NCBI GenBank assembly: GCA_902795745.1
Contig: CADBMG010000127.1
Span: forward strand, 1 to 18,940
From: an uncultured Pseudomonadota bacterium
GTDB lineage: Bacteria > Pseudomonadota > Alphaproteobacteria > RF32 > CAG-239
DNA: 18,940 bases
Direction: 5' to 3'
In this document: positions 14,036-18,940 of the stretch, piece after piece
How the letters are laid out: each line of letters begins with the position of its first letter
Position numbering within the stretch: position 1 is the stretch's first letter
The notes under the pieces: generated by a model
Told to the model about the DNA's origin: nothing
Database searches by the model: none
The model's input: the letters and a program-made list of their open reading frames with translations, nothing else
Made by a program: the position numbers and the translations under genes

Positions 14036-14566
14036 TTATTTTAAGGTATTGGAAATTGAAACGTCGACAATTGCACGACCGTTTAAGATATTGCGACCTA
14101 TTAACAATTGGTAATCAAATTTTTCACGCTCGGCAACGGTGAAGTTGGCTTTAAATCTTTCTGCCCCCATCTTTACATCCATCTGGACAACAGGGCGTTG
14201 TTCATTATCACCGATTCTGCGGATGGTTAAACGCTTAATAACCGGCTTTTCAAAGGTATGTGATTCACCTGTATCGCGGTTAATAACGGTAAATGATATC
14301 CAGCTTTTACCATCACGTTCGAAATTTTTAACTTTATCGGCATCCAAAGACGCTGTTGTCGCTCCGGTATCAATACGTGACATAAAGGCAGATTTCATCG
14401 GCGGCAGATAGACTCTTTCTACTGCCCCGATGATATTATTCGGCATAACTTTAACGATTTGTTTTTCAACAACAGGAGTAGGTACAATCCCCGGAACAAC
14501 CGGCTTTTCCTCAGTAGCACAGGCTACTGCCGAAAAAATCAAAATCAAGCTTAAAATCTTACGCAT
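14036..14566 (-). CDS. Retropepsin-like aspartic protease of the RimB/'ATP-dependent zinc protease' family
   Basis: This 176-residue secreted protein has an N-terminal hydrophobic segment ending in SAVAC (Cys16), which may be a weak lipobox, so it could be anchored as a lipoprotein. A Pro/Val-rich linker follows (about 20-40). The catalytic motif Asp66-Thr-Gly in RIDTGATTASLDA is the retropepsin active site, and the closing LLIGRNILNGRAIVDVS is the second family hallmark. The family (PF05618) was long labelled 'putative ATP-dependent zinc protease', although the motif is that of an aspartic protease. It is the first gene of the operon with the transglutaminase-7TM and ATP-grasp genes, 15 bases before the next ATG. 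Its probable role is to trim or reverse a peptide ligation made by the ligase; this is inference from the pairing. Confidence 0.87.
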   Translation of the reverse strand: MRKILSLILIFSAVACATEEKPVVPGIVPTPVVEKQIVKVMPNNIIGAVERVYLPPMKSAFMSRIDTGATTASLDADKVKNFERDGKSWISFTVINRDTGESHTFEKPVIKRLTIRRIGDNEQRPVVQMDVKMGAERFKANFTVAEREKFDYQLLIGRNILNGRAIVDVSISNTLK

Positions 14567-14663
14567 AAAAACCCTCGTGTAAATTATTTTCCCATAGGGT
14601 TAATAATCAACTTTTTTAGCGTAATGTAAAGCAAAAAATTACAACAATAATATGTTTTATTTA

Positions 14664-15794
14664 TCAGAACATAATCGTAAGACGTAAAGATGTCGCCGTG
14701 CCGTAGGTCGAGTTTTGATTAAGAGCCGGATGAATATATAATTGAATGTCCGGTGTTAAAGTTGCCCATTTGGAGATTCCCCATGCCCAGTAAGCTTCAA
14801 TAATGTGTTCAACGTTATGTGATAAATCTTCTCCTACTGCATCGGCATCAATTTTATCATATGCATAAGCAAGACCTATTTGGTCCAATTCATTGCGGTC
14901 AAGGGGGTTGTTGTAAACTCCGCCCAGAACGTAAGATTGTTTTACTTCGGCTTGTTCACCCGTTACGCCGTTAATACGGGCAAAAATAGCTATTTTTTCA
15001 CCGATATTTTGTTGAGCATTCATTGACCAACCGTTAGTAGTTTGCGGTTGTTCATGTACGTATGGTTGATTGTAGAACAAAACGGAATATTGTCCTTTAC
15101 CCAGACAATGAATATTCGGATTATAGCCGAGTTGTGCGAAAGTGGTAAAATGTCCTTTATCTAAGTGATTGAAACGAATACTCGGTGCTTCAATATTAGT
15201 TGCATCCAGAGCTCCTGCAACCAAAAGCCAATTTCCGGGTGTTGCCTGAACATATGCGCCCAAACCGGCATCGGAATATGTGGCACTGGCATTTTGTGAA
15301 AGAGCATAATTTATGAAATTGATTTGCTGATTGCTGTTGTAGTCGGTTCCGTCAAAATTATACAAGCTGTATTGACCGGCTCCGAAAGTCAGCCAATTGT
15401 AGTGTGTCGGCAATTGATAGGTGTAATATAAATCGGCAAATTCTTGTTCGTCGGCACCATAATCATTAATCGGTGTTACCAAACCTGCATTGCCTTGAAT
15501 ATCATTAGCATTGTGATTATTGTAGTAAACGCTGTAATATGAAGCATTTAATGTGCCTGTACCGTATTCATTATTAAAGGTTGTCCAAGTAATGCTGGGA
15601 GCAAAAAGCGATTGCCATGATGTTTTTTCTCCGTGAGGAGAGGTGCGTTGCGGCATAATGGAATAGTCCAAGTTGTAACTGAAACCGTAGTCGTTGTTCA
15701 GTTTATTTTTGAAGGCGGTATAATCTTCGCTTAATCCGGCCATAGCAGGAGTTACGCATAAAACACTCAGTCCGAAAATCAGATATTTTTTCAT
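14664..15794 (-). CDS. OprB-like outer-membrane porin
   Basis: This 376-residue protein has a signal peptide (MKKYLIFGLSVLCVTPAMAG, cleavage near residue 19). The mature part alternates polar and hydrophobic residues and is rich in Tyr, Asn and Gly, as in a beta-barrel. It ends in the outer-membrane signature SLRLTIMF with a terminal Phe. GISKWATLTPDIQLYIHPALN near the C-terminus resembles the conserved end region of OprB carbohydrate-selective porins (PF04966), and the overall length is close to that family. The start has GAGGA nine bases upstream. I see no strong promoter in the 81-base gap to yceD, nor a good terminator after the stop. The OprB assignment is moderate; outer-membrane barrel is firm. 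Confidence 0.78.
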   Translation of the reverse strand: MKKYLIFGLSVLCVTPAMAGLSEDYTAFKNKLNNDYGFSYNLDYSIMPQRTSPHGEKTSWQSLFAPSITWTTFNNEYGTGTLNASYYSVYYNNHNANDIQGNAGLVTPINDYGADEQEFADLYYTYQLPTHYNWLTFGAGQYSLYNFDGTDYNSNQQINFINYALSQNASATYSDAGLGAYVQATPGNWLLVAGALDATNIEAPSIRFNHLDKGHFTTFAQLGYNPNIHCLGKGQYSVLFYNQPYVHEQPQTTNGWSMNAQQNIGEKIAIFARINGVTGEQAEVKQSYVLGGVYNNPLDRNELDQIGLAYAYDKIDADAVGEDLSHNVEHIIEAYWAWGISKWATLTPDIQLYIHPALNQNSTYGTATSLRLTIMF

Positions 15795-15875
15795 TCTATA
15801 TATTCCTCATTGTTGCAAGATAGCGGAAATATATATTCAAAAAATGTAATTTAAAGGGTAGGGTGTTGTATAAAA

Positions 15876-16397
15876 TTACTTTACTAATTTTTGCAATACG
15901 GCAAAAGGATTTTCTTTTTCGGTTGCCTCGCCTTCATCATCTTGACATTTGAACTCAAAAATTTCTCCCTCGGCACGAGGGTAGTCGTCAATTTGTAGGG
16001 CAATTTGCTCTATGGCAATATCTGCCAAATTAATAGTTCCGTTTTCTATAATATCCGGTATATCGTCATTAATGCCATTATCAATTTCCCGTATATCACG
16101 ATAAGTTGCCTTAGTGTCAAAGAACAATTCAAAAGGTACATCATATTTTTGTTCAAAATTATTAAGAGTGACGACGCTTTGCAACACAAGTGAGGCCTTA
16201 ACATTTCCCCATACACGGAGTAAGTGTTCGCGAAAGTTTAATTTCAAATGTAATTGTGCAGAAAAAGAGTTAACGTTTTCTACTTGCAAAATTGAACAAA
16301 TATCCACAAGCTCATCGGCGGTTGCTTCTATTTTATATACATATTCGTTTTGTGTCAGCTCATCAATTTTTATCGGATATGAAAATTTTTTTTGCAT
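15876..16397 (-). CDS. yceD: YceD (DUF177) family protein
   Basis: This 173-residue acidic cytoplasmic protein matches the DUF177/YceD pattern. It starts PIKIDELTQNEYVYKIEATADE, a central beta-rich segment follows, and the family-defining C-terminal half reads INLADIAIEQIALQIDDYPRAEGE (about 121-144). YceD is required for normal 23S rRNA accumulation in several bacteria and is usually encoded just before rpmF. Here no rpmF follows; the next gene downstream is the porin, 81 bases away on the same strand. The divergent bamE neighbour, 58 bases off, is a common arrangement in Alphaproteobacteria. AAGGA is seven bases before the ATG. Two paired cysteines are absent (only isolated ones at about 34 and 150). 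Confidence 0.87.
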   Translation of the reverse strand: MQKKFSYPIKIDELTQNEYVYKIEATADELVDICSILQVENVNSFSAQLHLKLNFREHLLRVWGNVKASLVLQSVVTLNNFEQKYDVPFELFFDTKATYRDIREIDNGINDDIPDIIENGTINLADIAIEQIALQIDDYPRAEGEIFEFKCQDDEGEATEKENPFAVLQKLVK

Positions 16398-16455
16398 TCT
16401 GAAATCCTTGTGTTATATATATTCATATTAATAATACATATAAGGAAATTGAAAT

Positions 16456-16911
16456 ATGTCAATACGCAAAATATTTTTTATGTTTATCGTGGTTGTTTGC
16501 ACTGCGTGTTCTTCCGACTTGTTTATTTCGCACAGCGGAAATATTCCTGATGCGTCAAAGATTGCACGAATTCATAGCGGACAAACCAAAGAGCAGGTTT
16601 TGGATATTTTGGGAAGTCCGAGTTTGATGACCGGTTTGAGCAGTGATCACTGGGTTTATATGTCATCGACAGTAAAGCGCGTGGCTTTCTTAAAACCGGA
16701 AGAACTTGATCGCGAAATTTTAGCCATCAGCTTTAAAGATAACAAGGTTTCGCGCATTGAAACAAGAACGTTGGCTGACGGTAATGATATAGCAGTTGAT
16801 AGCGATGTGACGCGTTTGACCGATCGTGATGACGGCTTCTTCCGTAAATATTTCGGTGGTGTGGGAGCTTATAATCCTTTTGGTAATTCTAATTCAAGAA
16901 CAGGACTGTAA
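16456..16911 (+). CDS. bamE: Outer-membrane assembly lipoprotein BamE (SmpA/OmlA)
   Basis: This 151-residue lipoprotein has a signal peptide ending in VVCTACSS, with lipidation expected at Cys18. The BamE core (about 35-105) contains the family motif IHSGQTKEQVLDILGSPSL, then DHWVYMSSTVKRVAFLKP and the FKDNKVSRIETR strand. BamE is a small subunit of the BAM complex that folds beta-barrels into the outer membrane from its periplasmic face. The Gly/Asp-rich C-terminus (about 120-151) is longer than in E. coli BamE. AAGGA lies nine bases before the ATG. It is divergent from yceD and, with only three bases between, is probably co-transcribed with the FtsK-like gene. Confidence 0.93.
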   Translation: MSIRKIFFMFIVVVCTACSSDLFISHSGNIPDASKIARIHSGQTKEQVLDILGSPSLMTGLSSDHWVYMSSTVKRVAFLKPEELDREILAISFKDNKVSRIETRTLADGNDIAVDSDVTRLTDRDDGFFRKYFGGVGAYNPFGNSNSRTGL

Positions 16912-16914
16912 AAT

Positions 16915-18246
16915 ATGAACGAACTATCTGAAAAACTACCGCAAGTGCTGGCAAATTTCGGTATTTACGGAGAGATCGGCGCACAACACCAAGGTCCGTT
17001 GATTACGGAGGTGGAATTTGAACTGAGTAAGGGTTCAAAATTTGCAACTGTAGAAAAGTTAATTAAAGATATTGCGCGTGAATTGGGAGTCAGCGGTATC
17101 CGAGTGGCGGAAATTCCTAATTCGACTTTTATCAGTTTTGAACTGCCGAATGCACAGCCGCAAAGTGTACCTTTTTTGCCGTTGACGGAGCAAGATGTTT
17201 TCAAGAATGCGGCATACGCTTTACCGATTTGCGTTGGTGTTAATATGCGCGGTGTTCCGATAATGAAGGATTTGAGTAAAATGCCGCATTTGTTGGTGGC
17301 AGGTACAACGGGGTCCGGAAAATCGGTCGGTTTGAATTCATTTATTTTGTCGTTGATAAAAAAGAAAACTCCACAAGAATTGAAATTTGTACTGATTGAT
17401 CCAAAGCGTATTGAATTCAGTATGTATAATAATCAAGCCTATATGTTAAGACCGGTAATTACCGACATGAGCATTGCCAGTCAATGTTTGGCACAGTTGG
17501 CTGCGGAAATGAATGAGCGCTATACCAAATTTGAAAAAGCAATGGTGCGTAACATAAGTGAATATAATGAAAAAGCAACGGTTAAAATGCCGTATATTGT
17601 CTGTGTTATCGATGAGTTTGCCGATATTATGCTTTTTGATAAAACGGTAGAAAAACAGGTACAAATGTTGGCGCAAAAGTCACGGGCTTCCGGCATACAT
17701 CTGATTATTGCCACTCAGCGTCCGTCAGTTGACGTAATTACCGGCAGTGTAAAAGCCAATTTGCCGACACGCTTGTCATATAAAGTAGCATCTTCAACCG
17801 ATTCTATGACTATTTTGAATACCACAGGAGCGGAAAATCTTCTCGGACGGGGGGATTCATTGTTGTTGGAAGAGAATGGAATGTTAACCCGCATTTTAGG
17901 GGCGTATGTAGCCAATGATGACATTATGAAAACACTTGCTCCATATCGCTGCGAAATCAAAGAGCCGGAAATGGCGGCCAATACGGTAGTCATCAGCGGT
18001 AACAATAATAATGTTACAGTGCAACAAACCGTCAATAAAGAAGAAAAGAAAAAAGGGTTTTGGACCAAGTTGATTGATTGGTGGGATAGAATCGGGCGGC
18101 GTCGGCAAAACCAGATTATCAATTGGTTGCTTACTCTGCTTTTTATGGCGTTCAAAGTTAAAAATGCTGCATCTAAGGCTCGTTCGACCGAAACAGCTGT
18201 GCGTAAAATTACGACGACCAATCGTAAAAAGACACAAAGAAGATAA
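16915..18246 (+). CDS. Short FtsK/SpoIIIE-type DNA translocase ATPase
   Basis: This 443-residue protein is clearly the FtsK motor. An alpha-like region (about 1-100) precedes the RecA-like beta domain. Walker A is GTTGSGKS (130-137), the LKFVLIDPKRIEFSMY segment (156-171) follows, and Walker B is YIVCVIDEFADIM (D233, E234). ATQRPSVDVITG (266-277) and the arginine-finger region GAENLLGRGDSL (305-316) close the core. Unlike full FtsK (about 800 residues or more) it has no N-terminal membrane helices and no long linker. After residue 350 the winged-helix gamma domain, which reads KOPS and contacts XerD, is missing. It is replaced by a linker (NNNNVTVQQTVNKEEKKK), one hydrophobic stretch (IINWLLTLLFMAFKV, 401-415) and a basic tail. 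Either a second, specialised translocase or a reduced FtsK. It starts three bases after bamE. Confidence 0.9.
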   Translation: MNELSEKLPQVLANFGIYGEIGAQHQGPLITEVEFELSKGSKFATVEKLIKDIARELGVSGIRVAEIPNSTFISFELPNAQPQSVPFLPLTEQDVFKNAAYALPICVGVNMRGVPIMKDLSKMPHLLVAGTTGSGKSVGLNSFILSLIKKKTPQELKFVLIDPKRIEFSMYNNQAYMLRPVITDMSIASQCLAQLAAEMNERYTKFEKAMVRNISEYNEKATVKMPYIVCVIDEFADIMLFDKTVEKQVQMLAQKSRASGIHLIIATQRPSVDVITGSVKANLPTRLSYKVASSTDSMTILNTTGAENLLGRGDSLLLEENGMLTRILGAYVANDDIMKTLAPYRCEIKEPEMAANTVVISGNNNNVTVQQTVNKEEKKKGFWTKLIDWWDRIGRRRQNQIINWLLTLLFMAFKVKNAASKARSTETAVRKITTTNRKKTQRR

Positions 18247-18282
18247 GGATATTTTATTATTGCATTTTAGCTTTACTGGCAC

Positions 18283-18317
18283 AATCCGCAAAAATTTACT
18301 TGCATTTTCGGATTTTT
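18283..18317 (+). terminator. Possible terminator after the FtsK-like gene
   Basis: AATCCG (18283-18288), a bulged C and AAAA pair with TTTTCGGATT (18305-18314) around an 11-nt loop, followed by a T-run (18313-18317). It ends the bamE-ftsK-like unit. It overlaps the putative -35 box of the rplK promoter, so one of the two calls may be wrong or they share bases. Confidence 0.55.
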
Positions 18318-18327
18318 GTGATATACA
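18300..18327 (+). promoter_or_regulatory. Putative rplK-rplA promoter
   Basis: TTGCAT (18300-18305) and TATACA (18322-18327) are separated by 16 bp and would give a leader of about 110 nt before rplK. The ribosomal-protein operon has no other obvious source of transcription here except read-through from the FtsK-like gene. The -35 lies within the loop and right arm of the terminator hairpin. Confidence 0.55.
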
Positions 18328-18390
18328 GGACGAGCAATTTCGAATGAGGCGGTTTTGCAGCGTTTGGAGTTGTGTGTATTAATGTAATCT

Positions 18391-18421
18391 TTGTGGAGGG
18401 CGAGCCATCGCCGTACCACAA
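18391..18421 (+). promoter_or_regulatory. Leader hairpin resembling an L1 binding site
   Basis: The outer stem TTGTGG (18391-18396) pairs with CCACAA (18416-18421), and the inner stem GGCGA (18399-18403) pairs with TCGCC (18408-18412) across a GCCA loop. Between the stems is an asymmetric internal loop (AG on the left, GTA on the right). The GTGG ... TACCAC layout recalls the 23S rRNA helix bound by L1 (GGUGG ... UACCACC). L1, encoded by rplA at the end of this window, is known to repress the L11 operon through such mimicry. The hairpin ends 23 bases before the rplK ATG. Confidence 0.6.
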
Positions 18422-18444
18422 AACCTGAAAGAAGAGGTATTAAA

Positions 18445-18882
18445 ATGGCTAAATCTAAAAAGAAAATTTTAGGTCTTATCAAGCTGCAAATACCTGCGGG
18501 AAAGGCGAATCCGTCTCCGCCGGTAGGTCCTGCTTTGGGTCAAAAGGGCTTGAATATTATGGAATTTTGTAAAGCATTCAATGCGCAAACGCAAAAAATG
18601 GAACCGGGAATTCCGGTACCTGTTATCATCACTGCGTATGATGATAAGAGCTTTACGTTCATCACCAAACTGCCGCCGGTTTCTTATTTGATTAAGAAAG
18701 CTGCCGGTGTTCAATCTGCTTCAAAAGAACCGGGCAAATCCGTTGCCGGCCAAATTACTATGGCTCAGGTTAAGGAAATTGCCACCACCAAATTACCTGA
18801 TTTGAACTGTGCAACAGTAGAATCGGCAATGAATATGGTTAAAGGTCAAGCGGTTTCAATGGGTATTAAAGTAACGGAGTAA
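18445..18882 (+). CDS. rplK: 50S ribosomal protein L11
   Basis: This 145-residue protein has the L11 hallmarks. The N-terminal domain has LIKLQIPAGKANPSPPVGPA and then GQKGLNIMEFCKAFNAQT. The middle has PVIITAYDDKSFTFITKLPP, and the C-terminal rRNA-binding domain ends in GQAVSMGIKVTE. L11 binds the GTPase-associated region of 23S rRNA and is needed for RelA activation. The ATG at 18445 has AGAGG seven to eight bases upstream. It is followed after four bases by rplA. The usual upstream secE and nusG are absent from this window. Confidence 0.97.
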   Translation: MAKSKKKILGLIKLQIPAGKANPSPPVGPALGQKGLNIMEFCKAFNAQTQKMEPGIPVPVIITAYDDKSFTFITKLPPVSYLIKKAAGVQSASKEPGKSVAGQITMAQVKEIATTKLPDLNCATVESAMNMVKGQAVSMGIKVTE

Positions 18883-18886
18883 GTCG

Positions 18887-18940
18887 ATGAGCGGAAAGAG
18901 ATTAGTAAATGCATATAAAAATATTGATAAGAATCAGGCT
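18887..18940 (+). CDS. rplA: 50S ribosomal protein L1, N-terminal fragment
   Basis: Only 18 codons are visible (MSGKRLVNAYKNIDKNQA) before the window ends. The GKR...A...ID+NQAY-type beginning matches bacterial L1, and the position directly after rplK is standard for the L11-L1 operon. GGAG, within the last codons of rplK, lies seven bases before the ATG, so translation is likely coupled. L1 forms the ribosomal L1 stalk and commonly autoregulates this operon. Confidence 0.9.
   Translation, partial: MSGKRLVNAYKNIDKNQA

Noticed and set aside
17715..18221. 168-codon open frame antisense to the FtsK-like gene
   Set aside because: It lies fully opposite strongly conserved FtsK motor motifs and its product has no recognisable features.
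18247..18444. A tRNA or a secE/nusG remnant in the gap before rplK
   Set aside because: I found no cloverleaf and no open frame resembling SecE or NusG; the gap is explained by the terminator, promoter and leader hairpin.

Overview
The window reads as ordinary chromosome from an AT-rich alphaproteobacterium. The style fits an uncultured, host- or gut-associated lineage; that placement is inference from protein sequence, not measured. Pointers to Alphaproteobacteria are the zinc-less ('C-minus') L33, the short FtsL in an mraZ-rsmH-ftsL-ftsI cluster, the divergent YceD(DUF177)/BamE pair, a CpoB/YbgF head and a C-terminal XerC signature. Coding density is high and no stretch longer than about 300 bases lacks a gene. 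I see no tRNA, rRNA, CRISPR array, insertion sequence or phage gene.

Layout. 1-419 (-): start of a CpoB/YbgF periplasmic coiled-coil protein with a clear promoter. 560-979 (-): small membrane protein with a strong terminator. 1108-1275 (+): rpmG (L33), 55 codons, with a near-consensus promoter. 1340-2798 (-): XerC-type recombinase coupled to a secreted SH3-domain protein. 2888-4006 (+): M20 deacylase/peptidase, whose stop codon interlocks with that of a convergent rhodanese (4003-4314, -). 4507-5202 (+): stand-alone type IV pilin-like protein with its own promoter and terminator. 5386-8965 (+): the head of the division/cell-wall cluster, mraZ-rsmH-ftsL-ftsI, behind four 10-bp-spaced repeats that look like the MraZ operator. 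9044-10176 (+): MBL-fold hydrolase and a secreted protein with five 20-residue repeats. 10183-10204: a perfect parS palindrome. 10356-10775 (+): four-helix membrane protein. 10815-14566 (-): an operon of retropepsin-like protease, inactive transglutaminase fused to seven membrane helices, ATP-grasp ligase and cyclophilin. 14664-15794 (-): OprB-like porin. 15876-16397 (-): YceD. 16456-18246 (+): bamE plus an unusually short FtsK-type ATPase. 18445-18940 (+): rplK and the start of rplA, behind a hairpin that resembles an L1 binding site.

How the genes work together. Several blocks concern the envelope and cell division: CpoB, FtsL, FtsI, RsmH, MraZ, BamE, the porin, and XerC with an FtsK-like ATPase. 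Others concern ribosome production: L33, L11, L1, RsmH and YceD. A chromosomal parS suggests an origin-proximal position. The least understood parts are the protease/transglutaminase/ATP-grasp operon, the tandem-repeat secreted protein beside parS, and the FtsK-type protein that lacks both the membrane and the DNA-reading domains of normal FtsK.
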